Part shown: piece by piece, positions 27,810-38,945 of the stretch
Layout: each line of letters starts with the position of its first letter
Position numbering within the stretch: the first letter of the stretch is position 1
Source of the DNA: Marilutibacter chinensis
Lineage (GTDB): Bacteria > Pseudomonadota > Gammaproteobacteria > Xanthomonadales > Xanthomonadaceae
Reading direction: 5' to 3'
Assembly: GCF_021725675.1 (NCBI RefSeq)
Contig: NZ_JAKJPO010000001.1
Span: 620,001-684,000, forward strand
Length of the DNA stretch: 64,000 bases
The notes under the pieces: model-generated
Database searches by the model: none
What the model was told of the DNA's origin: nothing
What the model saw: the letters and a program-made list of their open reading frames with translations, nothing else
Translations under genes and position numbers: made by a program

Positions 27810-27837
27810 TGCGCACTGCGCACTGCGCACTGCGCAC
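27810..27837. repeat. Short tandem repeat, four copies of TGCGCAC
   Basis: Four perfect, contiguous 7-base units at the 5' side of the hypothetical minus-strand gene. Because 7 is not a multiple of 3, unit gain or loss would shift any reading frame through it. Confidence 0.85.
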
Positions 27838-28023
27838 GCCGGCAGGGTGCGATGCCGGGCCCGCCCGGGCCGATGCCCGGAGCGCCGGCCCTCACATGGA
27901 AGCGCCGCACCCGGTCCGCATGCAGCCACCATCCTCGCCGTCGGCATCCAGGTTCTCCGGGCCCGCCGGCATATTCCTGCGATTGCCGACGCGCCCGGGG
28001 CGCAATCCGTATCATGCCACCGC

Positions 28024-29409
<1,386 letters not shown>

Positions 29410-29575
29410 GGAACCTCTCCGATCAATTCAGAGATTCCGTGCGCCATGAATGGCGACACGCGAATCAAGCACGCAAGTGCTTGATTCGGCGGGAGCAAGG
29501 TCGAGCCTGGCTTGACCTTGCGACGTCTGAACAAGCCCAGGATGGATTTGTTCAGACCTTCCCCAAGGGACGACG
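29410..29575. repeat. Structured intergenic element, copy 1
   Basis: Starts right after dbpA. Contains a perfect 12-bp hairpin (29461-29472 with 29477-29488), a second inverted repeat CAAGGTC/GACCTTG near 29496-29520 and a third GTCTGAACAA/TTGTTCAGAC near 29525-29556. The order of conserved blocks matches the sequence at 35742-35880, a diverged second copy. It may be a MITE-like or REP-like element, with a possible secondary role as dbpA terminator. The remaining ~165 bases before the GST gene hold nothing recognised. Confidence 0.6.
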
Positions 29576-29741
29576 GCGGATCCGTCGCTCCCGGGTTGGA
29601 GGCCGGCTCCGCCTTGCGGCCAAGGCAGTCCTGCAAAGCCGCTGCCGGGCCTGTCCCTGCTCCGGCAGTGCTGTCGATTTCCCGCCCCGCGGCTCGTCGA
29701 CCCGGTAGACGGACACTTCGATCCGCATCGGGAGACCTGCA

Positions 29742-30416
29742 ATGACACCGACCATCACCGCGTTCCGGGCTTCGCCCGATGGCGGCCGGGGACTCGCGCG
29801 CGACATGCGCGTGCGGTGGGCGCTTGAGGAGGTCGGCCGGCCCTACGACGTGCGCCTGCTGTCGTTCGAGGAGATGAAGCAACCCGCACACCTGGCGCTT
29901 CATCCCTTCGGGCAGATTCCCACCTATGAAGCCGACGACCTGGTCCTGTTCGAGTCGGGCGCGATCGTGCTGCATCTCGCCGAACGCTTCGAGGGCCTGC
30001 TGCCCGCGGATGCCAATGCCCGCGCCCGTGCGATCGCCTGGATGTTCGCCGCGCTCAATACGGTGGAGCCGCCGATCGTCGAGCGCGAACAGGTCACGTA
30101 CACCGAAGGCGACAAGCCCTGGTACGCGCATCGCCTGCCCCTCCTCGAAGAGCGGATCCGTCACCGGCTGGGCCAGCTTTCCGGACGTCTCGGCGTTCGC
30201 GACTGGCTCGCCGGCGCTTTCAGCGCCGGCGACCTGATGATGGTGATGGTGCTGCGTCGCCTGGAAGGCATGGAGATCCTGGAAGACTTCCCCACCCTCG
30301 TCGCCTACGTCGCGCGCGGTCAGTCGCGACCCGCCTATCAGCGTGCGTTCGCCGCGCAACGGGCGGTGTTCGCCGGAAACGCCGCGACCGGGAAGCCTGC
30401 CCGGCATCGGGCGTGA
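29742..30416 (+). CDS. Glutathione S-transferase family protein
   Basis: 224 aa. The N-terminal thioredoxin-like domain has VRWALEEVGRPYDVRLLSFE, the cis-Pro segment FGQIPTYEADDLVLFESGAI and VLHLAERF. The C-terminal helical domain has AGAFSAGDLMMVMVLRRL, corresponding to the GST N-capping box region. Such enzymes conjugate or isomerise electrophiles with glutathione. It precedes the large A-T-AOS gene on the same strand by 256 bp and is not clearly in its operon. Confidence 0.87.
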   Translation: MTPTITAFRASPDGGRGLARDMRVRWALEEVGRPYDVRLLSFEEMKQPAHLALHPFGQIPTYEADDLVLFESGAIVLHLAERFEGLLPADANARARAIAWMFAALNTVEPPIVEREQVTYTEGDKPWYAHRLPLLEERIRHRLGQLSGRLGVRDWLAGAFSAGDLMMVMVLRRLEGMEILEDFPTLVAYVARGQSRPAYQRAFAAQRAVFAGNAATGKPARHRA

Positions 30417-30672
30417 GAGCGCGGCATCCGGCTGGCCCGCACGGACTTCTCGCGTGTGCGACCGCAGCAGACGCTGCAGCGAACCGCGCATCGTGCCGTG
30501 CCCGCCCGGCCTTTCCCTGCCTGCCTCGATCCATCGTCAAGCGCCCGCCCGGCGGCTTGCGCCATACACCGCCTGAACAGCACGCAGACGCGTCATCTTG
30601 TGCTCCCTGGCATGCCCTTTCGCCGACACAGGGACTAGACTGCCAAGCCGATTTCCCAGCAAGGAGTGCTCG

Positions 30673-33600
30673 ATGCAGCGGTCGGAACAACGTCACACGC
30701 AGGAAAACGTGACGCAAAACACAATCGCACCCGCCGGGAGCGCCGCCTCCCTGACGGCAGATGCGGCGCACCGCGTGCTCGTCGAGTGGAACCGGACCGC
30801 GCAACCCTACGACCGGATGGAAACCATCTGGGGGCTCTTCGAGAAACAGGCACAGGCACATCCGGGACGCACCGCGATCATCGACGGACATGCGCAGATC
30901 GACTACGCGCAATTGGCCGCACGGGCGAACGCCATCGCAGGCAAGTTGGTGACGCGGGGCGTGCAGCCGGGAGCCCTGGTCGGCGTGTGCATGGGCCGCA
31001 CCTGGGAACTGGTGGCGGCTCTGCTGGGCGTCCTGCGGGCAGGATGCGCATACGTGCCACTGGATCCCGAATATCCGCGGGAGCGGGTGCGCTACATGCT
31101 GGAGCACGCCCGGGCGGCGGCCGTCATCGTGGACGGCGAGAAACAGGCCGGGCTCTGCGCCGGGGCAACCGAGCTGGTGCGACTCGACGCGACAGGCGAA
31201 CGGTTGCCGGACACGATACCCGGCCCCTCGGCACGGGATCTCGCCTATGTCATCTACACGTCGGGCTCGACCGGACAGCCCAAGGGCGTCGCGGTCGAAC
31301 ATCGAAGCGTCGTGGCGATGACCCGGTCGATGCGCAAGCTGCTGGACGACGAAGAGCTCTCGGGCGTGCTGGCGGCGGCCTCGATCTGTTTCGACACCTC
31401 CGTCATGGAGATCCTGGGGACGTTGTCGCTCGGCGGAACGGTGGTGCTGTCGGAAAACGCGCTGGCGCTGCCGGAACTGCCGTCGGCGGACCGGGTACGC
31501 ACGACCGTCATGGTGCCGTCGGCGATGCAGGGCCTGCTCGCGGCCGGCGGGCTGCCGGAAGGCGTGCGCTGCGTCGTGCTCGGCGGCGACGTGCTCAAGC
31601 TCCCGCTGGTGGAACAACTGCACGCGCTGGCGCAACGGCCGCGCGTGCTCAACGTGTACGGGCCGACCGAGCACACGGTCTACTGCACCGCCGTCGAACT
31701 TCCGCCTGGCGTGAAGGCGGTCACGATCGGCAGACCCGCGTTGAACTGCCGCGCCTACATCCTGGACGACGCCCTGCGGCCAGTGCCGGAAGGCGTGCCG
31801 GGAGAGCTGTACCTGGCGGGGGACCAGCTCGCACGTGGCTATCTTCACGATGAAGCGCGCACGAAGGAGCGGTTCGTCGAGGTGGATCCGAACGGACCTG
31901 CGGGCAGCCAGATCCCGGACCAACGGCTGTACCGGACCGGAGACCGATGCCGCTGGACGGAAGACGGCGAGATCGAATTCCTGGGTCGACTCGACCAGCA
32001 GGTCAAGCTCCGCGGTTTCCGGATCGAACTGGAGGAGATCGAATCCGCGCTTGAGTCGATGGAGGGCGTCGACGATGCAGCGGCGGCGGTCGTCGACGTC
32101 GAGGGCGGCAAGACCCTGCTCGTCGGGTACGTGACCAGCCGGGACGAGGCGGTGACCAACGAGGCCGTGCGCATGCGCGTGGCGGAGCGGCTGCCCAGGT
32201 ACATGGTGCCCCAGGTGGTGATGCGGCTCGCCGACATGCCGCGCCTCCCCAACGGCAAGCTCGACCGCAAACGGCTTCCGCGCCCGGAACTGGGGCGGGA
32301 CTACGGCATATCCGACACGGCGGACCCGCATGCAGGCATCAAGGTCTCCGACAAGGCCGGGGAACTGTCGTCTCGCCTTGCGGGCCTGTCGAGCAGCGAA
32401 CGGCATGCGGCCCTGCTGGCGACCATCCAGGCCGAGATCGCGCGCTTCCTCCGCCTTCGCGATCCCGCACAGGTTCCGCCGCACCAGGCGTTCGAAGTCC
32501 TCGGCCTCGACTCGCTGGACTCGGTCGAACTGAGCCATCGGTTGTCCACGGTGCTGGGCCGGAAGCTGCCCGCATCGATCCTGGTCGAATACCCCACGCC
32601 CGCCGCCGTTACCGATCACCTGCTCGATGTCCTGGAAAGCGGCGCCGCGGATCGGATCCACGACCGGGCGAGCCGCGCGGCCGCCGACACGCTGGGGCAT
32701 TTCCAGGCGCAGATCCAGTCCGGCCATCCGCCGTTCCTGGCGGCACGGGCACCCGCCTGGTCCGCGACCGACAAGGGCACGCTCATCCGCGCGCTCAAGA
32801 GCCTGCTCACCCGCTCGGGACGGGAGCCGTACAGCAAGCTGGTACGCACAGGCAGCGGCCACAAGGGCACGGTCGCCGACGTGCACACCGGCGAAGAGCA
32901 CGAAGCGATCATCTGGAGCACCAACCTGTATCTCGGCCTGAACCGCGACAAGGACGTCATCCAGGAAGCCCGATCGGCCCTGGAACGCTTCGGCACCGGG
33001 ATGGGAACCTCCCCGACCGCATCCGGCATGACCGATCTCCACCTGCAGTTCGAGAAGGAGTTCGCGGAGCTGGTGGGCAAGCCTGCCGGATGCCTGTTCT
33101 CCACGGGATTCACCGCGAATCTCGGCGTGATCGCGGGCATGGTGGGCGACAAGGACGTGGTCGTGATGGACCAGCTCTGCCACGCGTCCATCGTCGACGG
33201 CGCGCGCCTGAGCGGCGCCAGGATCCGGACCTTCAAACACAACGATGCGTCCGACCTGCAGTCGGTGCTTGAAGCCGAAGCATCTCCCTACCACACGACC
33301 CTGGTGGTGCTCGAAGGCGTCTACAGCATGGGAGAGGGAACCGCGCCGGTGGCCGACATCGTGCGCACCGCCAAACGGCACGGTGCGCTCGTTCTCGTGG
33401 ACGAGGCGCACTCGTTCGGCTTCTACGGTCCACGCGGCGCCGGCATCTGCGCGGCCCAGGGCGTCACCGACCAGGTCGATTTCATCATGACCACGCTCAG
33501 CAAGGCGCTCGGCAGCCTCGGCGGCGTGATCGCTGCCAGCGAGGAGCACGTCGCCCTGCTCAAGACCTCCGCCCGGGCCTATGTCTTCCAGGCGACCGCC

Positions 33601-34449
33601 ACGCCCGCCGACATCGCCGCCGCGCTCGCCGCCTTGCGGCGGCTCCGCACCGACGACGCGCTGCGCGAGCGGCTCTGGGACACCACCCGCTACATGCGGG
33701 AGCGCTTCTCCGAAGCCGGCTACGACCTCGGCACCGGCGACGGCCCCATCGTCACTCCGCATTTTTTCGACAGCGACCTGCTCTACGCCATCGCGCGCGG
33801 CCTGCACGCGCGCGGCATCCACACCACCGCCGTCACCTATCCGATCGTGGAGCGCGGACGCGGCCGCCTGCGGTTCATCTGCTCGGCATCGCATACCCGC
33901 GAGGACGTGGACAGGACACTCCAGACATTGATCGACGTGGAACGCGAAGCGAAGGCGGCACGCCCGGCCGCGACCGCTCACGCGGCCGGCGACAATGGAT
34001 CGCAAGCAGACCGGTCGATCGCATCCGACGAGGACACCGGCGCACCGGGCCAGCAGACCCAAGCGCGCGGCGCCCATCCGGGGCGTCCCGGCGTGGAGGC
34101 GTGGGCAGCGGCCTTCGCCAGCCATCTCCAGAAGATGCTGGCCGCGTCGTCGGGTCCGATGCCGAGCCTCGCGGTGTCGATCGGGCTGCCGGACGACGGC
34201 GCCCCCGTCGCGATACGGATCGATGGGCGCGACGTCGCACTGGCAGGCCCGCCTGCCCCGCATGCGCCATCCTGCACGCTGCAGCTCTCCGACGACCGCG
34301 CGATCTCCGCGCTGTGCGTATCCGACGTGCAGAGCCTGCTGGACAGCGTCATCGGGGGCGGCTGCGTGCTCGGCGGCCAGGTCGAACCGTTCGTCTGGCT
34401 CATCGGGCGCATGGCCGAACGGCAAGGGCTGGACGCACGGCTGCGATAG
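30673..34449 (+). CDS. NRPS-like adenylation - carrier protein - alpha-oxoamine synthase fusion
   Basis: 1258 aa from an ATG with AAGGAG at 30661-30666. Residues ~45-540 form an adenylation domain: A3 [12 protein letters not shown] (194-205), A5 NVYGPTE, A7 RLYRTGD, A10 NGKLDR with Lys529. Residues ~580-655 form a carrier domain with the phosphopantetheine serine Ser614 (GLDSLDS). Residues ~715-1095 form a PLP-dependent alpha-oxoamine synthase: [22 protein letters not shown] (Asp910, His913) and catalytic Lys944 (TTLSKALGS). Residues ~1140-1258 resemble an SCP2-like module. There is no condensation or thioesterase domain. Predicted logic: activate an acid, load it on Ser614, then condense with an amino acid under decarboxylation to give an amino ketone. 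Substrates are unknown. Confidence 0.88.
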   Translation: MQRSEQRHTQENVTQNTIAPAGSAASLTADAAHRVLVEWNRTAQPYDRMETIWGLFEKQAQAHPGRTAIIDGHAQIDYAQLAARANAIAGKLVTRGVQPGALVGVCMGRTWELVAALLGVLRAGCAYVPLDPEYPRERVRYMLEHARAAAVIVDGEKQAGLCAGATELVRLDATGERLPDTIPGPSARDLAYVIYTSGSTGQPKGVAVEHRSVVAMTRSMRKLLDDEELSGVLAAASICFDTSVMEILGTLSLGGTVVLSENALALPELPSADRVRTTVMVPSAMQGLLAAGGLPEGVRCVVLGGDVLKLPLVEQLHALAQRPRVLNVYGPTEHTVYCTAVELPPGVKAVTIGRPALNCRAYILDDALRPVPEGVPGELYLAGDQLARGYLHDEARTKERFVEVDPNGPAGSQIPDQRLYRTGDRCRWTEDGEIEFLGRLDQQVKLRGFRIELEEIESALESMEGVDDAAAAVVDVEGGKTLLVGYVTSRDEAVTNEAVRMRVAERLPRYMVPQVVMRLADMPRLPNGKLDRKRLPRPELGRDYGISDTADPHAGIKVSDKAGELSSRLAGLSSSERHAALLATIQAEIARFLRLRDPAQVPPHQAFEVLGLDSLDSVELSHRLSTVLGRKLPASILVEYPTPAAVTDHLLDVLESGAADRIHDRASRAAADTLGHFQAQIQSGHPPFLAARAPAWSATDKGTLIRALKSLLTRSGREPYSKLVRTGSGHKGTVADVHTGEEHEAIIWSTNLYLGLNRDKDVIQEARSALERFGTGMGTSPTASGMTDLHLQFEKEFAELVGKPAGCLFSTGFTANLGVIAGMVGDKDVVVMDQLCHASIVDGARLSGARIRTFKHNDASDLQSVLEAEASPYHTTLVVLEGVYSMGEGTAPVADIVRTAKRHGALVLVDEAHSFGFYGPRGAGICAAQGVTDQVDFIMTTLSKALGSLGGVIAASEEHVALLKTSARAYVFQATATPADIAAALAALRRLRTDDALRERLWDTTRYMRERFSEAGYDLGTGDGPIVTPHFFDSDLLYAIARGLHARGIHTTAVTYPIVERGRGRLRFICSASHTREDVDRTLQTLIDVEREAKAARPAATAHAAGDNGSQADRSIASDEDTGAPGQQTQARGAHPGRPGVEAWAAAFASHLQKMLAASSGPMPSLAVSIGLPDDGAPVAIRIDGRDVALAGPPAPHAPSCTLQLSDDRAISALCVSDVQSLLDSVIGGGCVLGGQVEPFVWLIGRMAERQGLDARLR

Positions 34450-34937
34450 AGGGCTGCCAAGACTCTCCGGCCTGCACTGCCGATGCCTCGGCATGCAGGC
34501 TGCAAACTTGCCTGTTCGACCTTACCGTCATCACAGTAAACCTGGTTGCCATCGCACACGGGATGTCCCTCGTTACGGCAAACCGTGCGATCAGTCCATC
34601 GGCGGAGCGCAGATACTGGACGGACTGGAATGACACCGGACTCACCAGTTCCACGCCACCGAGATCGCGGCATCGCCTTCTTGAACGCGGATAATCCGCC
34701 GCAGACCCCATGGGATCTCCCATTTATCACCCCCCTTCTTCTGACCCGGCGCAACCTGGGAGAGACCTGTCGATCACGCATGCAAACCGGCCCGGCAATG
34801 ACCCGCAAGGTGGTTCCCCGTCCTTTTATTGCCGTTTTACATACCTCGTTTCAATCGACATACTCCCATCGACTTGCCAGAGGAAGCCAGGCTGAGTCGA
34901 CCGAAGCAGATCAAACAGAATCGACAGGGGAACGGTT
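34450..34937. other. Intergenic region, AT-richer than its flanks
   Basis: 488 bases between the A-T-AOS gene and the next hypothetical gene. Composition falls toward equal base usage from about 34500. No gene, strong hairpin or repeat was recognised. A promoter for the downstream gene is likely here. Confidence 0.4.
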
Positions 34938-35741
34938 ATGACCGCGATCAGGGAGTATGCGAAATCGATTCACGCGAACCTCGCCGGATTTCTGCCTTCA
35001 CAACCATTGGGCAACAGCTCGAATGTCGGCGACCTTTATTCCATTGGCACGTTCAACAAGAGCAATATCGAAAAGATCGGCAGCATCTACAATTTCGGCG
35101 GAGAGCCGCAGGAACTGCACTCAACGAAGAAGGCCGAGCAGCTGAGCCTGCAGAGCGCGACCGGCGTGAAGGCCACCTCCAAGCTCAAGGGCAATGCGCC
35201 CACGATCCCAGGCAGCAGTCTCGGCGTTGACGAAGCGGGGATCACCGTCGAATTTCAATCGAACACATCCTACCTCTTCGTGGCCGAAGGGCTCAGCTAC
35301 AAGGAACCGGTCAACATGCCAGCGTTCCTGACGTCGGCCAGGACCGCCATCGGCAAGGTGGACCCGCGGCAGATCGGCTTCAACTCGCTCTGGCTGGTCA
35401 TGAGAATTGCCGAGGTTGACCGTTATACGCTTGCACTCGCGAAAAGCAGGGCCGCGGTGTTCGAGGTAGGTGCATCCGGATCAGTCACGGCTCTCGGGCT
35501 CTCCGACCTAGCATCAGCGGAAGCATCCTTGAAACTCGCCAGGACCCATAACCTGCAGTACAGCGTCCTGTCTTCGAAAGGGAGCGGCATCTTCTTTTTC
35601 GCCAAGAAGGTGGAAGTTGGCGGCGCAATACGTGCGTATACGCCGGTGGGCGGCTATTGGCCCCCAAACAAGTCCGCCAGGCGCGCCTCTTTCGAAGATC
35701 TTTCTGGCGACGATGTGAAGGCATTTCTCGACGCCCTTTAG
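34938..35741 (+). CDS. Hypothetical protein, unknown family
   Basis: 267 aa, preceded by GGGGAACGGTT. No signal peptide or membrane helix. The N-terminal part (MTAIREYAKSIHANLAGFLP, then NVGDLYSIGTFNKSNIEKIG) looks beta-rich with repeated Gly-turns; the middle has TSYLFVAEGLSYKEPVNMPA and the C-terminus FFFAKKVEVGGAIRAYTPVG. Codon usage is less GC-biased than its neighbours, and it lies between an AT-richer intergenic stretch and a repeat element, both consistent with acquisition. No catalytic motif is seen and no function is proposed. Confidence 0.6.
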   Translation: MTAIREYAKSIHANLAGFLPSQPLGNSSNVGDLYSIGTFNKSNIEKIGSIYNFGGEPQELHSTKKAEQLSLQSATGVKATSKLKGNAPTIPGSSLGVDEAGITVEFQSNTSYLFVAEGLSYKEPVNMPAFLTSARTAIGKVDPRQIGFNSLWLVMRIAEVDRYTLALAKSRAAVFEVGASGSVTALGLSDLASAEASLKLARTHNLQYSVLSSKGSGIFFFAKKVEVGGAIRAYTPVGGYWPPNKSARRASFEDLSGDDVKAFLDAL

Positions 35742-35880
35742 AGAACCTGGCTGGCTCTGCGGTACCGCGTGCCATGGACGGTGCGCCAATCAAACTGCAG
35801 GCGATCGTTTCGACGAGAGCGGGGCCGACCCCGACTTCCGCTTGCAAGGTCTGGACAAGTCCAGGATTTGGGTCATCCGG
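35742..35880. repeat. Structured intergenic element, diverged copy 2
   Basis: Blocks GAACCT, GTGCCATGGACGG, CCAATCAA, GAGCGGGGCCGA and GTCTGGACAAGTCCAGGAT follow in the same order and similar spacing as blocks of the element after dbpA (29410-29575). The inverted repeats are partly eroded here. It starts just at the stop of the hypothetical gene. The remaining ~190 bases to the Lys-rich gene contain no recognised gene. Confidence 0.5.
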
Positions 35881-36073
35881 GCTGTCAGAGGTACCAAGGA
35901 TGCTGGCAGTTTGCCTTGCCGCCGCCTCCCTCCGCCCTTCTTGCTCGTTGCTGTCCATGGGATCAAGATCCCCGGTTGTTGTCGGGGTGCTCGCTCTGCC
36001 CTCGGTTTTTGGGCGCATACTCCGCGGACCGACTGCGACCGCAGTCCAGCGCCGAGGCGCCGAGGAGAAGCAC

Positions 36074-36190
36074 ATGAGCAAGGGCCTGAACCAGAAGAAG
36101 GACCAGAAGAAGAAGCCGGCCAAGTCGATGAAGGAGAAGCGGGCCGAGAAGCGCGACAAGAAGGCGACCAAGGGCTTTGCTCCGGTCTGA
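36074..36190 (+). CDS. Very small Lys-rich protein
   Basis: 38 aa, beginning MSKGLNQKKDQKKKPAKSMK. GAGGAG at 36061-36066 gives a strong ribosome-binding site, and a hairpin terminator follows. About one third of residues are lysine. Short proteins of this type recur in proteobacterial genomes, with no known function; nucleic-acid or ribosome association is a guess. Confidence 0.65.
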   Translation: MSKGLNQKKDQKKKPAKSMKEKRAEKRDKKATKGFAPV

Positions 36191-36215
36191 AGCCTGCCCC
36201 GCTCAGGCAAAACGA

Positions 36216-36245
36216 AAGACCCGGAAGAATCCGGGTCTTCCTGTT
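36216..36245. terminator. Bidirectional hairpin terminator
   Basis: A perfect 10-bp stem (36216-36225 with 36230-36239, loop AGAA) downstream of the Lys-rich gene. On the minus strand it is followed by TCGTTTT, so it may also terminate the RIO kinase transcript. The 36246-36554 stretch otherwise shows no gene. Confidence 0.7.
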
Positions 36246-36554
36246 CGAGGAAAGCGCACCCTGTCCCCTGTTTTCCACATCACCGGACAGAGGGGCCCTG
36301 GCCCTGCGCGGGACGATCGGGCGGCCATGCGAGCCGCCCGCCCGATCGATGTCCGGGGGAAGCGGCTCCGACCCTCGTCTTTCTGGCGTCACCGTGGATC
36401 GGACTTGCGGCCCTGCCGGCGCACCCAACTACAGGCTCACGTCGATCGGGTCCTTGCGACAGGGCGGAACGGGCAGCGACAGTTCGCCCCTGACCCGATC
36501 GATGCCGACCGGAAAGCCATGAACTGCGCCCGCTCGACGCACCGATGGATGGTC

Positions 36555-37412
36555 TCAGCCGTCCTGCGCCGCGGCTTCACGGCCCTGCTGGCGTATCAAC
36601 GCTTCCTCGCGTGCATCGTTGATGGCGTGTCGCACGCCATCGATATCGGGCACCGATTCGTCGTGGGCGAACTCCCCGGTCAGCTCGCTGTCAGGCCGCA
36701 GCGCGCCGGACTCGAACAGTGCCCACATCTCCTCGCCATACCAGGTCTCCAGCAATTCCGGCGCCCAGGCGCCCAGGCTGGCGGTGAGGTTGTTGACGTC
36801 GCGCAGCAGCATCGTGCGCGCGGCGTTGTTGCCGGCGGCGTCGACTACCTGCGGGAAATCGATGATCACCGGGCCGTCGGGCGCCACCAGCACGTTGTAC
36901 TCCGACAGGTCGCCGTGGATCAGGCCAACGCACAGCATCTTCACGACCTGCCGCATGAGGAAGCGATGGAAACCGCAGGCCTGGTCGTGCGACAGCTCCA
37001 CTTCGCCCAGCCGCGGCGCGGAATGCCCATCGGCGTCCACCACCAGCTCCATCACCAGTACGCCGTTGAAGTAGCCGTACGGCTCCGGCACGCGTACGCC
37101 GGCGTCGCGCAGCCGGTACAGCGCATCCACCTCGGTGTTCTTCCAGGCCGCTTCCTGCTGCTTGCGCCCGTACCGGGTCGCCTTGCCGATGGCGCGCATC
37201 TCGCGGCTGCCGCGCACCTTCCGTCCTTCCTGGTACTGCACGCGCTGCTGGAAGCTGCGCTGCGCCATGTCCTTGTAGACCTTCGCACAGCGCACCTCGC
37301 CGCCGCTGCGCACCACGTAGACCGACGCCTCCTTGCCGCTCTTGAGTGGTCGCAGCACCGCGTCGATGACGCCGTCGTCGATCAGCGCCTGCAGCGCGGT
37401 GGGGGTTTTCAT
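36555..37412 (-). CDS. RIO1-family serine/protein kinase
   Basis: 285 aa from ATG 37412. RIO-kinase motifs: a P-loop-like SGKEASVYVV, the ATP-binding Lys in CAKVYKDM, the RIO signature YRLRDAGVRVPEPYG, the catalytic loop VGLIHGDLSEYNVLV (Asp of HGD) and metal-binding IIDFPQ. This is the PA4780/RIO1-type kinase of proteobacteria. Targets are unknown; family members phosphorylate serine and bind ribosomal precursors in eukaryotes and archaea. It is monocistronic by layout. Confidence 0.92.
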   Translation of the reverse strand: MKTPTALQALIDDGVIDAVLRPLKSGKEASVYVVRSGGEVRCAKVYKDMAQRSFQQRVQYQEGRKVRGSREMRAIGKATRYGRKQQEAAWKNTEVDALYRLRDAGVRVPEPYGYFNGVLVMELVVDADGHSAPRLGEVELSHDQACGFHRFLMRQVVKMLCVGLIHGDLSEYNVLVAPDGPVIIDFPQVVDAAGNNAARTMLLRDVNNLTASLGAWAPELLETWYGEEMWALFESGALRPDSELTGEFAHDESVPDIDGVRHAINDAREEALIRQQGREAAAQDG

Positions 37413-37547
37413 GGAATCCTGGAGGAAAGTCGCGGCGCGGAAGGCACGGAGGGGGCGGCATTCTCGCACTACGGCGCCGATGCTGCCGGGAATGGAACAG
37501 GGACGATTCAGGCGCGGGAATGAACCTGAACAGGTTCGCCCCCCGCT

Positions 37548-37925
37548 TCAGCCCCCACGAAGCCGGATCATCGGCAGCGCCATCAGACCGAGCAGGAGGA
37601 CGATCGCGATCACCGTCAGCACGATGCGCAAGGGTCCGGCACGCAGCACGGTCCAGAACGTCTCCGCGGTCCCGTCGCGGACCGCGGCCTCGCGCTCGGC
37701 GCGCACGGCGTTGCGCCTGGCAATCGGCCATCAGGCGCCTGGCCTGCGCGACATTCGCATCCTCCCTGACATAGATTCCGCCCGCCGAGATGCCCCACAG
37801 GCTGGGTGGGGTTTCGTAGAACGCAATGCGCGCCGCATCGAGCCATCGATGCATCAATGCATCGCGCACGTCGTCGACCCGCCGTCAGGCCGGTTGCGCA
37901 GGTTCAGCAGGCCCGGCCATGGCGG
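37548..37925 (-). pseudogene. DUF6164 family gene with frameshifts
   Basis: Reading the minus strand, three pieces in different frames assemble one DUF6164 protein. The N-terminal piece contains LLNLRNRPD. The middle reads VDDVRDALMHRWLDAARIAF and YETPPSLWGISAGGIYVRED. The C-terminal piece reads VRAEREAAVRDGTAETFWTV, then the membrane helix IVLTVIAIVLLLGLMALPM and stop. Shifts fall near 37880 and near 37725. Intact relatives are about 120 aa with one C-terminal membrane helix. At least two indels argue for a true pseudogene rather than a sequencing slip. Confidence 0.75.
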
Positions 37926-37940
37926 GATGACAGCGGTCCC

Positions 37941-38798
37941 TCAGCGCCGCCCCGCCGCGCAGATCGTCGTGTTCGGGATGCGGACACTGCCATCGGCGGA
38001 CAGGTACGGCCGAAGCCCTTCGGCGAGCCGGCGCCGATATTCCGTCCGCTGCCCGGACGGCCTGTCGAGAAACAGGGCGGCAAGGTCCGGAGACACGTCC
38101 AGCACGTACTGCGTGCACTCGTCGGTGGATGCCCACTCCAGGGTCAGCTCGACCGGTTCGGCGCGGACGTCCGCGAATCCGGCGTGGATCATCGCCTTCT
38201 CCAACGCGTCCTGCGCCGGTCCGGGCAACGAAGGCGCCTGTGGCCTTGGTGCCGGTAGACCGAACGTTTCCCGGGCGACAGCCTCCGCAAGATCCGCCAG
38301 CGGGCGGCTGCCGGCCCCTGCCCACACCGCCGTGGCGAACGCACCGCCGGGCACGAGCATGCGGCGTATCGTCGCCAGCGCACCCGGCGGATCCGGCAGG
38401 GACATCACGCCCCATCGGCAAAGAACCGCATCGAAGCTGCCGTCGGGGAAATCCATCCGCGCTGCATCGGCCTGCCTGAACTCCACGTTCGATATCCCCG
38501 CCCTGGCCGCCCGCTCCCGGGCGATGTCGAGCATCCGCGATGAAACGTCCGTCGCGACCACCCGTCCCGCGGGTCCGACGCGGCTCGCCGCCAGCAACGC
38601 GGGCTCACCAATCCCCGTTGCGATGTCGAGCACCCGCTGCCCGGGTTCCACCTCCGCCAGTTCCAGCATCCGTTCGCTGACGCATCGCGCCGCGTTCTCG
38701 ATCGTGCGCCACCACTTCTCCCAGCCGGCTGCAACACGATCCCACTGTTCGCCCTGGCCTTCCTCACCAGGTGCCGGGACATGGGACGGGGTATTCAC
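37941..38798 (-). CDS. Class I SAM-dependent methyltransferase (UbiE-like)
   Basis: 285 aa from a GTG at 38798 with GAGGAA about 11 nt upstream; an ATG at 38855 would add 19 residues. SAM motifs: I is VLDIATGIGEPALLAA, with the acidic end of strand 2 at VVATDVSSRMLDIARER, then FRQADAARMDFPDGSFDAVL and WGVMSLPDPPGALATIRRML. The domain order fits UbiE/COQ5-like C- or O-methyltransferases. The substrate is unknown. It is divergent from the TerB-like gene. Confidence 0.85.
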   Translation of the reverse strand: MNTPSHVPAPGEEGQGEQWDRVAAGWEKWWRTIENAARCVSERMLELAEVEPGQRVLDIATGIGEPALLAASRVGPAGRVVATDVSSRMLDIARERAARAGISNVEFRQADAARMDFPDGSFDAVLCRWGVMSLPDPPGALATIRRMLVPGGAFATAVWAGAGSRPLADLAEAVARETFGLPAPRPQAPSLPGPAQDALEKAMIHAGFADVRAEPVELTLEWASTDECTQYVLDVSPDLAALFLDRPSGQRTEYRRRLAEGLRPYLSADGSVRIPNTTICAAGRR

Positions 38799-38945
38799 GG
38801 GTTCGATTCCTCGAAAGCCGGTCGGGGTGGACGCTTCCCAGGCGAGGGGGCGCAACGACCGTCTCCGCCCCTTTTAGTCGGGTTGAGATCGCATGGGAAG
38901 GCCCCAGCTTCTGTAACTCGGCCGTACCGCCTCGGAGGCACCGTC

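Noticed and set aside
30220-34494. Minus-strand open frame of about 1400 codons opposite the A-T-AOS gene
   Set aside because: Same reason: Arg/His/Gly/Gln-rich shadow without motifs, while the plus strand shows complete adenylation, carrier and oxoamine synthase motifs.
34938-35741. Bacterial gasdermin (known from Lysobacter)
   Set aside because: The length is similar, but there is no adjacent caspase-like or other protease gene, and I recognise no gasdermin sequence features.
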